64,000 bases of DNA from DATMER01 sp035556715 (GTDB lineage: Bacteria > Acidobacteriota > Thermoanaerobaculia > Multivoradales > UBA5704), in the NCBI GenBank assembly GCA_035556715.1, contig DATMER010000078.1, positions 1-64,000 of the forward strand, in the 5' to 3' direction. Positions 34,489-43,103 of the stretch are shown one piece after another. The notes below the pieces were generated by a model, which was not told the DNA's origin, ran no database searches, and saw only the letters and a list, made by a program, of their open reading frames with translations. The position numbers and the translations under genes were made by a program. Each line of letters opens with the position of its first letter. Position 1 is the stretch's first letter.

Positions 34489-34914
34489 CTACGGTTCCTG
34501 AGTGTCCAGAGCCTCCTGGAGGAGGATCTGGGCGGCCACGGCATCGATCCGGGCGGGATCGCGCCGGGGGTCCACGCCTGCTTCGCGCAGGCGCTCATGC
34601 GCCTCGACGGTGGTCAGCGACTCGTTGACGAGCCGCAGCGGCAGCCCGGTCACGGAGGTCAGGCGATTCCCGAAGCGCCGCACCCGCTCGGCGGCCTCCC
34701 CGCGCTGCCCGTCCAGACCCACCGGCTCGCCCAGGACCAGCCGGCCCACCCCCTCGCGTCGGGCGATCTCCGCGATCTCCCGGACCGCGGAGCGGTCGTT
34801 GCGGCGCTCCAGGGTTGCGAGGGGGACAGCCATCCGGCCTTCCGGGTCCGAGATCGCCAGCCCGATCCGCTTCTCGCCGAAGTCGATCCCCAGGGACCGC
34901 ATGATCCGGTGCAT
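34489..34914 (-). CDS. ruvX: RuvX/YqgF family Holliday-junction resolvase-like protein
   Basis: RNase-H-fold protein (141 residues) implicated in pre-16S rRNA processing. SLGIDFGEKRIGLAISDP, VLGEPVGLDG and the late ARIDAVAAQILLQ hold the conserved acidic residues. The start may be ATG 34914 or ATG 34902 (MRSLGIDFG), the latter fitting the family better. Operon with mltG. Confidence 0.95.
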   Translation of the reverse strand: MHRIMRSLGIDFGEKRIGLAISDPEGRMAVPLATLERRNDRSAVREIAEIARREGVGRLVLGEPVGLDGQRGEAAERVRRFGNRLTSVTGLPLRLVNESLTTVEAHERLREAGVDPRRDPARIDAVAAQILLQEALDTQEP

Positions 34915-35056
34915 TGTAGTTGATCCCGCCAGCTGATCCCGGCGGGCCCAGGAAAGATGATCCGCACATGAATGCCAGGCCGGCTCCGCCCCGGCTGAGT
35001 TACAATCGGCTTCCTTTTGATCTCAATGTTATCGCGGCTGGAAATAAGGAGCCGAG

Positions 35057-35680
35057 ATGAACAGCATTGAAGTGATGGGTAATCTTCAGGCGACACGAAC
35101 GAAGACCCGGTTGATGGTGAGCCGGTTCTTCGGGCTCAGCATCCTGATCCTCCTGGTTTTCGGCAGCGCCGAAACCGGTTCCCTCTTTCTCGACCCGGCG
35201 CTCTTCTTCCTTGGAGTCCTGCTGGCCGTCGTGGGCTTCTGCGGCCGCCTGTGGTGTCTTTCCTATATTGCGGGCCGGAAGAAGAGGATTCTCGTCACCG
35301 TGGGACCGTATTCCATCTGCAGGCACCCGCTGTACTTCTTCTCCCTCGTCGGCGGCATCGGCCTGGGCCTCTGCACCGAAACCGTGAGCGCCGCCGTCCT
35401 GTTCTTGCTGGCGTTCGCCGTCTACTATCCCCACATCATTCAGACGGAAGAGAAGTTCCTCAGCGTGAACTTTCCCGAATACGAGGAATACAAGAGGAGA
35501 GTTCCTCTCTTTTTTCCGAGCTGGTCCAATTTCTCCGACGGCAATGTGATGGTCAACGCGGGCGACCTCCGGAGCGAGATCGTAGCGGCTGGCGGGTTTC
35601 TGCTCTTTATCGGAGTCTTCGAGCTCGTGGAGTTCCTGCACCACGTCCGGGTCTTGCCGAACTACTTCATCATTCCGTGA
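35057..35680 (+). CDS. isoprenylcysteine carboxyl methyltransferase / PEMT family membrane protein
   Basis: 207-residue protein with four or five membrane helices. The cofactor-binding motif GPYSICRHPLYFFSLVGGIG and the C-terminal EEKFLSVNFPEYEEYKRRV identify the ICMT/phospholipid methyltransferase family, which uses S-adenosylmethionine to methylate membrane lipids or small molecules. Substrate unknown. ATG 35057 follows AAGGAG. It is divergent from ruvX and its end overlaps the small membrane protein gene by 19 bases, tail to tail. Confidence 0.88.
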   Translation: MNSIEVMGNLQATRTKTRLMVSRFFGLSILILLVFGSAETGSLFLDPALFFLGVLLAVVGFCGRLWCLSYIAGRKKRILVTVGPYSICRHPLYFFSLVGGIGLGLCTETVSAAVLFLLAFAVYYPHIIQTEEKFLSVNFPEYEEYKRRVPLFFPSWSNFSDGNVMVNAGDLRSEIVAAGGFLLFIGVFELVEFLHHVRVLPNYFIIP

Positions 35681-35970
35681 CGCTTCCGGGCCGGGAGCGC
35701 GGCGGCAACCGCGCCCCCCGCGATCCCCCCGAGGACGATCGACCAGTGCACTGCGACGTCCCGGGCGTGAAGCCCGCCCTCCCAGGCGACAGGGGGGAAC
35801 ATAGTCACGGCCATCATCGCCAGGATCGCGATCGAATGCCCGGCCACCCCTCCCCAGAAGACCCGGCGCCAGAGAGGCGTGCGGCGGCGCAGCCGGTGGC
35901 CGAGCGCCAGCAGCAGTGCCGGCACGGCGAAGAGGCCGACGAGGAGAGCCACGTTCTCGGCGCTCATCAT
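35662..35970 (-). CDS. small integral membrane protein in PepSY operon
   Basis: 102 residues with three hydrophobic helices (LLVGLFAVPALLLALG, SIAILAMMAVTMFP, WSIVLGGIAGGAVAAALP). ATG 35970 overlaps the PepSY gene stop as ATGA, so it is translationally coupled. No family recognised; context suggests a partner of the PepSY-TM protein, for example in metal or redox handling. Confidence 0.65.
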   Translation of the reverse strand: MMSAENVALLVGLFAVPALLLALGHRLRRRTPLWRRVFWGGVAGHSIAILAMMAVTMFPPVAWEGGLHARDVAVHWSIVLGGIAGGAVAAALPARKRHGMMK

Positions 35971-36521
35971 GAGCGGGCTCTCGGGAACAGCCACAGCCAG
36001 TAGCCGCTCAACAGCAGGACGATCAGCGCCACCGCCGAGGCGTCGGTCAGGAGGACCCAGTTGTCTCCGAAGATCTCGCCCGAGTGGAGCTTCTCCAGAA
36101 AGACGTCGTTCCTCTCTCCCACGTGCAGGACGCGGCCGGTGTTGAGATCCACGTCCACCTCCTGAACGGTCCGGTCGTCGAACCGCACCTTGACGAGCCC
36201 GTCGCCCGGCCGGACGTCCATCCGGTCGATCCCGGCCGCCGCCACCTCCGGTGTGACCGCGGCCTCGGCCCGCCGCGCCAGCTCCGCCAGCGGGAGGGCC
36301 TGCTCGAAAGATCCGTTCGGCGTGTGACCGACGTCCGGCATCAGCCCGAGCGGGCGCTTGTGATTGAGGAGGATCCCGGTTACCGAGACGAGCAGGACCA
36401 CGCCGGAGATCAGGATCCCGAGCCACAGGTGCACATAGAAGACCCCGCGCGAAAACTTCCGCAAGCCATGCTTGGGCGTGGCCGAGGGACCTTCGGCTGC
36501 ATCGGTCTCGTAAGAGTCCAT
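35967..36521 (-). CDS. PepSY-associated TM helix protein
   Basis: 184 residues. First TM at the N-terminal HLWLGILISGVVLLVSVTGI, then a PepSY-like periplasmic domain (LPLAELARRAEAAV ... VKVRFDDRTVQEVDVDLNTG), ending with LHSGEIFGDNW and a second TM. This is the PepSY-TM arrangement seen in iron-uptake or ferric-reductase-like operons, with the conserved N-terminal H-x-W-x-G. Start taken at ATG 36521; ATG 36545 is an alternative. Coupled to the small membrane gene downstream. Confidence 0.85.
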   Translation of the reverse strand: MDSYETDAAEGPSATPKHGLRKFSRGVFYVHLWLGILISGVVLLVSVTGILLNHKRPLGLMPDVGHTPNGSFEQALPLAELARRAEAAVTPEVAAAGIDRMDVRPGDGLVKVRFDDRTVQEVDVDLNTGRVLHVGERNDVFLEKLHSGEIFGDNWVLLTDASAVALIVLLLSGYWLWLFPRARS

Positions 36522-36633
36522 GGCGTTGTGCCGCTCTATCTGCATTATGGTCCACAACAGGCCGCTGCGGCGTCGCTATTCCTCTGCGTCCTGGATATAG
36601 GACGAAAGGACGCCCCGTTTGTTGCAGAGGAGA

Positions 36634-37227
36634 TCACTCGCCGAAGAAAACGTAGTGATGGTGAAAGTACAGCTCTCGAAACAGAAAGGGAATCTGCGCG
36701 CGCAGCGTCCGGTATCGCGTGGAAGGTGTCGGGGATGGCCGCGCATCCACTCCGAGGTCGCGGAGCATCCCGTGGGCTCTGCGCATGTGCAGAGGATCGC
36801 TGACCAGCAGGCAGGTCCTGAGGCCTGCGGATCGAAGGAGGCGGCGGGCCTCGGTGAGATTCTGGAGTGTGGTGTGAGAGACCGACTCGGTGAGGATGTC
36901 CTGTGCCGGAACACCCCGGGCGACAGCGTAGGCCGCTCCTGCCTGAGACTCGGCAATGGAGTCGCCCTTGCCGATACCTCCAGTCAGGATGAGATAGCGA
37001 ACGATACCGCGCCGGTGCAGGTCGATGGCATGGTCGAGCCGCGCCGCAAAAACCGGCGACGGCCGGCCGGACTGAACTGCCGCTCCAAGAACGATCGCCG
37101 CGTCCGACGGTCGCTCGCTGCGGTGCCGGGAGAAAGCAATGGTCTGGACGGACAGGACGAGAAGCCAGACGAGCAAGCCCGCGCAGAACCAGCCAAAGAT
37201 GCGGCGCGCGTGCCTTCGCCGGATCAT
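36634..37227 (-). CDS. YdcF/ElyC/SanA family membrane protein (DUF218)
   Basis: 197 residues: basic N-terminus, one TM (residues ~10-30), then the DUF218 fold with DAAIVLGAAVQSGRPSPVFA, YLILTGGIGKGDSIAESQAG and LLVSDPLHMRRAHGMLRDLG. Family members act in envelope integrity or vancomycin tolerance. ATG 37227 overlaps the aminotransferase stop as ATGA, so the two are coupled. Confidence 0.92.
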   Translation of the reverse strand: MIRRRHARRIFGWFCAGLLVWLLVLSVQTIAFSRHRSERPSDAAIVLGAAVQSGRPSPVFAARLDHAIDLHRRGIVRYLILTGGIGKGDSIAESQAGAAYAVARGVPAQDILTESVSHTTLQNLTEARRLLRSAGLRTCLLVSDPLHMRRAHGMLRDLGVDARPSPTPSTRYRTLRAQIPFLFRELYFHHHYVFFGE

Positions 37228-38447
37228 GCTTCAGCTTCCCCCAGGCAACCGGCGAGGCGACGGATGGCTTCCTGGAACCGGCCGGGCTTGGGGAGGAGCG
37301 AGAGGACGAGGAAGTCGTCCGTCGCGAAATCGAAGAAGTAGCCGGGGTGGACGAGAACCCCTGCGCGGTCCAGGATCTCCAGCGCCAGCTCCTCGTCGGC
37401 CCGCGGTTGGCAGACTCGGAGCACGGCCGACCAGCCTCCCATGGATTCCAGCAGCTCGGTCCCGGGCAGACCTCTCAAAATTTCCCGCAGGATGGCGAGA
37501 TTGCCCCGGACCCGGGCGAGGATCTCGGAGCGGATGCGCGGCGCTAGCTCCAGCACGCCGGGAAGCGCCCTCTGGACCGGTGATCCCACGGAAAGATAAC
37601 TGTCCGCCACCATCTCCAGGGCGCTCACCGCTCGGCGACGGATGCCCTCGGGGCCGCCGACGCGGATCCAGCCGAGCTTCCAGGACGGCAGTCCCGCGCT
37701 TTTCGAAAGCCCTCCCAGCGAAAAGGTGAGCGCCTCTCCGGCCACCGCCGCGGTGGAGCCGGCCCGGGGGACCCCTTCGTCCAAGGGATAGTCGGCGAAC
37801 ACCTCGTCCGAGATCAGCGGCAATCCCCGGGACGCGCACAGGTCGATCAGGGCGGCCTGCTCCTCGGCCGAGAGGAAGACGCCGGTCGGATTTCCCGGAT
37901 GGATCACGGCGAGGAGACGCGTGCGGGGGGTGAGAGAGAGCTCCACCCTCTCTATGTCCAGGGTGAATCGCAGGGTGAAGCGCAGGGCGAAGCGCCGGCC
38001 GGGCGAGAGGGGGAAGTGAGAGAGCGCGAGCCCCTCCAGAGCCGCCAGGCTGTCGAGCAGGGGATAGGAAGGCGCCGCGGTCAGCACCTCCTCCCCGGGA
38101 TCTCCGAAGAGCTTGAACAGGTAGGAGTAGGACTCGCTCGTCGAAGCCGTGAGCACAAGGTCGTCCGGCGATATCGAATCCCCTGGAATGGAGAGAGCGG
38201 CGGCGAGCGCCTCCCGTGCCGCCACCGACCCTCGCGGATGAGGATCGTAGGCCGGAGCGGCTCCGCGGCGGAGAAGCTCCGCCAGCTCCTCCTCCGGATA
38301 GGGGATTCCGACCCGCGTCGGGTTCGTCTCGGTGAGATCGATCGTGGGCAGGCCGCGGGCCTTCCTCTCCTCCACAGCCCGGGTCAAGCGGTTCGCCGGG
38401 TGCTCCCACGGGAGCCGGCGCGACCAGCGGACAGGCGTGTCAGTCAT
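37224..38447 (-). CDS. PLP-dependent aminotransferase (class I/II)
   Basis: Fold-type I aminotransferase, 407 residues. Visible: ASTSESYSYLFKLFGDPGE (cofactor phosphate region), HPGNPTGVFLS (Asn to PLP O3'), DEVFADYPLD, and the Schiff-base site FSLGGLSKSAGLPSWKLGWI with the Lys in LSKSAG. Likely transaminates an aspartate/alanine-type substrate; exact specificity unclear. ATG 38447 follows GGGAGA. First gene of a two-gene unit with the YdcF protein. Confidence 0.93.
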   Translation of the reverse strand: MTDTPVRWSRRLPWEHPANRLTRAVEERKARGLPTIDLTETNPTRVGIPYPEEELAELLRRGAAPAYDPHPRGSVAAREALAAALSIPGDSISPDDLVLTASTSESYSYLFKLFGDPGEEVLTAAPSYPLLDSLAALEGLALSHFPLSPGRRFALRFTLRFTLDIERVELSLTPRTRLLAVIHPGNPTGVFLSAEEQAALIDLCASRGLPLISDEVFADYPLDEGVPRAGSTAAVAGEALTFSLGGLSKSAGLPSWKLGWIRVGGPEGIRRRAVSALEMVADSYLSVGSPVQRALPGVLELAPRIRSEILARVRGNLAILREILRGLPGTELLESMGGWSAVLRVCQPRADEELALEILDRAGVLVHPGYFFDFATDDFLVLSLLPKPGRFQEAIRRLAGCLGEAEA

Positions 38448-38485
38448 TTCGGCGTCTCCCGCATTCCGTTTCTCTCTTAAATTCT

Positions 38486-38514
38486 TTGACAGAATCTGCG
38501 TATATGTCTATAGT
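38486..38514 (+). promoter_or_regulatory. consensus sigma-70 promoter for protease operon
   Basis: TTGACA (38486-38491), 17 bases, TATAGT (38509-38514). One of the best promoters in the window; leader of about 90 bases to the ATG at 38611. Confidence 0.8.
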
Positions 38515-38610
38515 AGATCGTGCTTTTAGTTCTTTGTTCCACTCCCGCAGAGGCCGTGCTGGTCTCCGGGTTATTTCTGGCAAGGTGTGCCCTCGCCAAG
38601 GAGGTTGTCC

Positions 38611-39207
38611 ATGAAGGTAGCAAAGGAGTTGCTGTGCGGCGCCATGGTCCTGGCCATGGCCGCGAGCGCCGCCGCGCCGGCCGGTGCGACGACGCTGAGG
38701 CGCCTGGGCCTCGACGAGCTCGTGGCGACCAATCGCGCGGTGGTCGTGGGCGAGGTCGTGGACGCGAGATCGTATTGGAACGAGGACCACACGTTCATCC
38801 TCACCGATGTGCGGATCGCGATGCACGATGTCCTCAAGGGCGATGTGGGTAGGGAGGAGCTCACCATCACGCTCATGGGTGGCGAGGTCGGCGAAATGAC
38901 CGCGCTGATCGTGGGCGGAGCCAGGCTGGTGCCGGGCAATTCGTATCTCCTGTTCCTCGATGAGGAAAAACTGCCAGGCATCGGGCGCGCTCTCACCGTC
39001 CGCGAGCACTCGCAAGGTGCCTTTGACATCAAGATCGGCCGCGGCGGTCTGCGCGCGGTCAGCCAGGCGAACGGCCATCCGCTGGTCCCCGACCGCCAAG
39101 GTTACACCGAGGCCCCAGGCGGACCGGAGGGGATGCACCTCAACACGATGATGCAGTCGGTCCGTCAGATCGTGGCCCGTGAGCGCGCCCGCAAGGAGGT
39201 GCAGTGA
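38611..39207 (+). CDS. exported protein upstream of matrixin protease
   Basis: 198 residues; signal peptide residues 1-26 (APAGA/T) after AAGGAGG and ATG 38611. The mature part is beta-rich (VGEVVDARSYW...HTFILTDVRIAMHDVLKGD) with LVPGNSYLLFLDEE, a pattern I have seen in proteins encoded next to secreted metalloproteases. It overlaps the protease gene by one base (TGATG), so it may be its chaperone, inhibitor or substrate-side partner. That role is inference. Confidence 0.75.
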   Translation: MKVAKELLCGAMVLAMAASAAAPAGATTLRRLGLDELVATNRAVVVGEVVDARSYWNEDHTFILTDVRIAMHDVLKGDVGREELTITLMGGEVGEMTALIVGGARLVPGNSYLLFLDEEKLPGIGRALTVREHSQGAFDIKIGRGGLRAVSQANGHPLVPDRQGYTEAPGGPEGMHLNTMMQSVRQIVARERARKEVQ

Positions 39208-39959
39208 TGAACCGTTTCCGCCGTTTTCGGACTACCGCCTTCGCCCTCGTCGCCGCCGGCCTGCTCGCCTCGGCAGTGCCGTCCCATGCCTACCGCATGA
39301 TCCAGCAGACCAACACTGGCTGGCAAACCTCCAGTACTGCTGTAGTAACTTGCAACGACGCCGGCGGGTTCACCCATTGGAACACCCGCAACATCATCTG
39401 GTACCACAACACCGCGAACCAGGGCTCGGGCAAAGCCACCGCCCTGACCAACGCCATGACCTCCTGGAACAACGTGGCCAGCGCCAACCACGTGCTGAGC
39501 TACATCAGCACCGCCACTGCCACCTTTGGCACGATCGACGACATCAACGTGGTCGACTGGGACACGGGCAACGGCTGCTCGGGAGGTTGCCTCGCCCTGA
39601 CCGGTCTCTACCTGCTGTCGGGCCAGGTGATCGTCGAGAGCGACATCACCTTCAACAACGCCCAGACCTGGAACACCAATGGCAGCGACAGCGACGTCGA
39701 GGCCGTGGCCGCCCATGAGTTCGGCCACTCGCTTGGCATCCATCACACTGAGGTCAACACCACTCCGCGACCGACCATGTACCAGTTCTACTTCGGTACT
39801 GACGGACGGTCCCTGCACTCGGACGACGAGTCCGCCCTCCAGTGCGCCGAAAGCACCTACGCGCCGTCCTGCGGAGCATTCAACAGCACCTGCGTTCTCA
39901 ACGCCGACTGCTGCTCGGGCAAGTGCTGGATCAAGACCCTGCCAGCGAAGTGCCTCTGA
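39207..39959 (+). CDS. secreted matrixin-type zinc metalloprotease with Cys-rich C-terminus
   Basis: About 250 residues with signal peptide (ends SHA/Y). Catalytic domain: HEFGHSLGIHH is a complete metzincin HExxHxxGxxH, with a Met-turn in PTMYQF shortly after. The last 35 residues hold six cysteines in a C-x6-CC-x3-C-like pattern (STCVLNADCCSGKC), resembling small disulfide-knot domains. ATG 39207 is preferred over GTG 39204 because AGGAGGT lies 6 bases before it. Expressed from the promoter at 38486 with the preceding exported protein. Confidence 0.9.
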   Translation: MNRFRRFRTTAFALVAAGLLASAVPSHAYRMIQQTNTGWQTSSTAVVTCNDAGGFTHWNTRNIIWYHNTANQGSGKATALTNAMTSWNNVASANHVLSYISTATATFGTIDDINVVDWDTGNGCSGGCLALTGLYLLSGQVIVESDITFNNAQTWNTNGSDSDVEAVAAHEFGHSLGIHHTEVNTTPRPTMYQFYFGTDGRSLHSDDESALQCAESTYAPSCGAFNSTCVLNADCCSGKCWIKTLPAKCL

Positions 39960-39981
39960 GCGACCTCATCTCGTGAGTCCT

Positions 39982-40009
39982 GGAGGGGGAGGCCCCGGCC
40001 TCCCCTCCC
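39982..40009. terminator. hairpin between protease and hydrolase genes
   Basis: GGAGGGGGAGGCC and GGCCTCCCCTCC pair around two bases; AACTTTTTC follows about 25 bases later. It separates two convergent genes and may terminate both. Confidence 0.55.
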
Positions 40010-40035
40010 GCTGGTTGAGCTTGAAACTTTTTCTA

Positions 40036-40947
40036 TCATCCGGCCATGGCAGGCACAGTCAAATCCGCGGCTTCGGCATCTTCCACGCGAAGGCCCTCTC
40101 GAAGAAAGGCTGTCGCTGCCGAGATAACCTTTTCATCCCACAGGATGCGCGTATGCCCGAGCCCTTCAGTGGCAAGCAGCCGAGCCCCCGGCCAGGAGCG
40201 CGCGAGCGCTTCGCCTCCGGCGAACGGCGCCTCGCGGTCCGACCGGTCGTGGATGACGAGTAGCGGGATTCTGAGGTCCGCCGCAGCCCTTCGGGGGTCG
40301 AGCTCGCGCATGGTCACCCCGACATGCCGCTCGATACGCAGCTTCAGGGCGCGGCTCACGTCAGCCGAAAGCCCGAATAGACGGGCGAAGTCGAGCATGT
40401 AGGCTTCGAGATCGACTCCTGGTGCCACGCAGACGAGCCGGTCCACCGCGAGCCCGCGCGAGATGGAATGGACCGCCCCCACCGTTCCGGCCGAATGGGC
40501 GACGACCCCGGCCAGCGGTCCGTAACGCTCGCCGGCCAGACGCAGCGCGCTGGCGATGGCAACGAGCGACGAGCTGCGCCCCGGCGAGTCCCCATGACCC
40601 GGAGCGTCGAGGGCGACGACACGGAAGCCCGCCGCGACGAGCGGGGCCACGAAGGCTCCGAGCTGAGAGCCCCGGCCCTCCCAGCCGTGAAGCAGGACCA
40701 CGGTGGGTGCCCCCTCCCTTCCCCAGAGCCAGGCGGCGAGCGGCCCGGGATCGCCCGCGAGATCCACCCGCTCGGCACCCTGGAGGTATGCCCGCTCCCG
40801 TGCCGGCACAGGATGGCGGCGGGTGCTCATGAAGAGACGCGCGGCGCCCACGGCAGCGAGCTTCGGCGAGAGCGCATGGGCCATGGCGAAGCCCGCGCGC
40901 AAGCCGCGTAGTATCAGAGTGCGACCGATCGTGCTTTTCTGCGGCAT
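40036..40947 (-). CDS. alpha/beta hydrolase
   Basis: Alpha/beta-hydrolase fold with oxyanion HGW after VVLLHG, nucleophile elbow AHSAG, catalytic Asp in VIHDRSD and His in EGLGHTRIL. 303 residues from ATG 40947, but a 21-base TetR-operator-like sequence lies inside codons 2-9, so ATG 40884 (MAHALSPKL) may be the true start with the operator in its promoter. Lies directly downstream of and on the same strand as the TetR gene. Confidence 0.88.
   Translation of the reverse strand: MPQKSTIGRTLILRGLRAGFAMAHALSPKLAAVGAARLFMSTRRHPVPARERAYLQGAERVDLAGDPGPLAAWLWGREGAPTVVLLHGWEGRGSQLGAFVAPLVAAGFRVVALDAPGHGDSPGRSSSLVAIASALRLAGERYGPLAGVVAHSAGTVGAVHSISRGLAVDRLVCVAPGVDLEAYMLDFARLFGLSADVSRALKLRIERHVGVTMRELDPRRAAADLRIPLLVIHDRSDREAPFAGGEALARSWPGARLLATEGLGHTRILWDEKVISAATAFLREGLRVEDAEAADLTVPAMAG
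40922..40942 (-). promoter_or_regulatory. TetR operator-like sequence at hydrolase 5' end
   Basis: AGCACGATCGGTCG with seven more upstream bases matches 41581-41601 at 20 of 21 positions on opposite strands. Its place at the very start of the hydrolase reading frame suggests the promoter lies here. Confidence 0.55.
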
Positions 40948-40985
40948 GGACTCCTCTCCTCTCAGGTTCGGAAAACCCGGTCAAA

Positions 40986-41576
40986 TCAGGCGCGGCTGGC
41001 GGCGAGCAGGGCTTCGAAGGCCTGCCGTGCCAGCGGCTTGGCTGCCGGGTCTCGCAACAGCCGGCTGTAATAGTGGTAGGACAGGATGATTGCGTAGAGG
41101 TCGAACGCGAACTGGGCAGGGTCGAGATCGGCCCGGAAGTGCTTCTCGTCCATGGCTATGCGGGCAGCCGTGGCGAGCGAGTGCATCCAGTCTCGCTGAT
41201 AGCCCACGAGCCGCTCGCGGATCGCACCCGGTCTGTCGTCGAGCTCGCTCGCCAGGGCAACGAAGGGGCAGCCGCCCGGCAGGAAGGGGGCGTCCTCCCA
41301 CTCCATCCAGCGATCGAACAGCGCCCGCACCCTGGGCTCGCCGCGCCGTTCGCGCAGGGCCGGGGCCACGACCGTCTCGATGAAGCGGGCCACCGCCGTC
41401 TCGAGCACGTCGAGCTGGAGCTGCTCCTTGGATTGGAAGTGGGCGAAGAGTCCGCTCTTGGACAGCTTCACCTCCTTGGCCAGGCTGCCCATGGTGAGAC
41501 CCTCCAGCCCCGTATGGCTGGCCATCGAAAGCGCACTCTGAAGGATAGCCTCGCGGGTGGTCTCACCTTTCGCCAT
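40986..41576 (-). CDS. TetR/AcrR family transcriptional regulator
   Basis: 196 residues. The N-terminal HTH is ILQSALSMASHTGLEGLTMG then LAKEVKLSKSGLFAHFQSKE, canonical for TetR. The C-terminal ligand domain has the GGCPFVALASELDD motif of one AcrR-like subgroup. Probably autorepresses and controls the adjacent hydrolase through the repeated AGCACGATCGGTCG sequence. Confidence 0.93.
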   Translation of the reverse strand: MAKGETTREAILQSALSMASHTGLEGLTMGSLAKEVKLSKSGLFAHFQSKEQLQLDVLETAVARFIETVVAPALRERRGEPRVRALFDRWMEWEDAPFLPGGCPFVALASELDDRPGAIRERLVGYQRDWMHSLATAARIAMDEKHFRADLDPAQFAFDLYAIILSYHYYSRLLRDPAAKPLARQAFEALLAASRA

Positions 41577-41580
41577 GGGA

Positions 41581-41601
41581 GCAGAATAGCACGATCGGTC
41601 G
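41581..41601 (-). promoter_or_regulatory. TetR operator-like sequence before tetR
   Basis: Lies 5 to 25 bases upstream of the tetR ATG, covering TATTCT, a possible -10. See 40922-40942 for the matching copy. Confidence 0.55.
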
Positions 41602-41629
41602 GCGCCTGCAAGAGGCTTCGCTGCGGCGC

Positions 41630-42229
41630 TCAGGCAATCGCTCCTGCATTGCGCAGGATGCGCGCGAGCTCCTTTCTCAGGAGCTCGCTGGCTTTATCGA
41701 GGGGACCGTCGAACTTCTCCTTGTAGGAGTGGCCCTCGCCGATGAAATCCGAGAGCGTCTTCAGGCGGGAGATGCTCTCCCAGACAAAGCCCGGGAGCTC
41801 AGGAGGTTCGGCATCCGTGTCCGATTCGGCAAAGCGCTTGACCATCTCCTTGGCGCGCTCTTCGTACCCTCGTTGCTTGTCGGATAGCGCTTTGTAGTTG
41901 TCGCGGAACTCGGTCGTCAGTGTCGCGAGATACTCCTCCATCTGCCTCACGCAACGCTCGATTTCCTCGTCCAAGCCCTCCGGCCGGAGTTTGAGCGCTC
42001 TGGTGACGTTGCGGAGTTGGACGCGAGCTTCGATCAGGTCCCGCATCTGCTCACCGTAGGTCTTCACAGACTTGTGGGCGGGGATGAGAAGCCTTGCCCG
42101 CGCCACACGGTCATAAACGCTCTTCAAATCCGCAAGGACGTTCGTGACGAAGCCTGGCATTCTCCGAAGGCATTGGAGTGTGTACGCTTCTTGGCTGCTG
42201 CCTGAATGATCTCGGCACATGTCAAGCAT
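41630..42229 (-). CDS. hypothetical helical protein
   Basis: 199 residues, strongly charged and alpha-helical throughout with probable coiled coil around residues 90-140 (EEIERCVRQMEEYLATL). No signal peptide or catalytic motif. GAGAAG precedes ATG 42229. Less GC-rich than core genes. First recognisable member of the accessory region and 46 bases downstream of the zinc-finger gene on the same strand. Function unknown. Confidence 0.6.
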   Translation of the reverse strand: MLDMCRDHSGSSQEAYTLQCLRRMPGFVTNVLADLKSVYDRVARARLLIPAHKSVKTYGEQMRDLIEARVQLRNVTRALKLRPEGLDEEIERCVRQMEEYLATLTTEFRDNYKALSDKQRGYEERAKEMVKRFAESDTDAEPPELPGFVWESISRLKTLSDFIGEGHSYKEKFDGPLDKASELLRKELARILRNAGAIA

Positions 42230-42275
42230 CGTTTCTTCTCGTCGAGTGCGTCTGTAAGCGTATCAGCCATGACCT

Positions 42276-43031
42276 CTAAGCCTCTAAGCTCTCATGCACA
42301 CGTAAGCGCGGCACGTTCTCATATTTCGCTCCGCACCTCCAGCACCAGTAGGTCTTCGACCCCATAGTAATCCGTCGAACCTCATAGTCATCAAAGCCAA
42401 GAAGCCTCTCTGGATCCCAGGACTTGTAAGAGGTTATGGCCTCCTTTGCGGGCTTGAGAGTGTCCTCTACCAGAAGATAGTCGTGCTGGCAATCTTTCTC
42501 CCCGCTGGATGGGGGCCCGCTGCTCCTGTCTCGGCTGCATGCGACTGGCTGCTCTGTAGGCTCCCTCCTGCCAACATGGTAGTACCAGAAACTCAAGGTA
42601 TCGTCTTCGTTGCGCTTGGCGGAGCGCAGATTGCCACAGTTTTTGCACGTATTTAGAACCGCCCAGGATCGTGGAGGCTCGCTAAACGGGTGTTCACGAT
42701 TTGGGCGAGGGACATGATAAGTCCAGGTGTGACCTGAATCAAGATGGCGAGAGACACATGAGGTACAAATGTCTACGGAAGAAGATCCAACGGCCCGACA
42801 ACAGAGAGAACACTGACTTGGCCGAGTGTTGTGCAAAGAGGTGAAGGTAACTCCGAGCTCACAGAGGCGAACCTGCTCCGGAGGAATCTCTCCACACTCT
42901 TGGCACAATACATAGAAGTGGAATGGTCCGCCTTGAGGGCGGAGCTGCAAATCAAAGTCCTGCTTGCAGCGGTCACAATAGCGGATCTCCTTCTTGAGAA
43001 CTCCAAACCTGCGCTCACAACGAACTGCCAT
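42276..43031 (-). CDS. multi-zinc-ribbon hypothetical protein
   Basis: 251 residues with six CxxC pairs: CDRC (residue ~19), CQEC, CSLC, CTSC, CKNC and CWRC near the end, enough for three zinc ribbons. GGAGAAAAA lies directly before ATG 43031, and TATATAAC about 40 bases upstream could be a -10. Likely a nucleic-acid or protein-binding zinc protein. It shares codon style with the downstream helical protein gene, probably one operon. No family recognised. Confidence 0.7.
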   Translation of the reverse strand: MAVRCERRFGVLKKEIRYCDRCKQDFDLQLRPQGGPFHFYVLCQECGEIPPEQVRLCELGVTFTSLHNTRPSQCSLCCRAVGSSSVDICTSCVSRHLDSGHTWTYHVPRPNREHPFSEPPRSWAVLNTCKNCGNLRSAKRNEDDTLSFWYYHVGRREPTEQPVACSRDRSSGPPSSGEKDCQHDYLLVEDTLKPAKEAITSYKSWDPERLLGFDDYEVRRITMGSKTYWCWRCGAKYENVPRLRVHESLEA

Positions 43032-43103
43032 TTTTTCTCCTGTGCCCTCTCGCGAAGTTATATAGCTCGGCGCCGCCGAGTAGGCTTGGGAGGGGGCGCA
43101 CCA

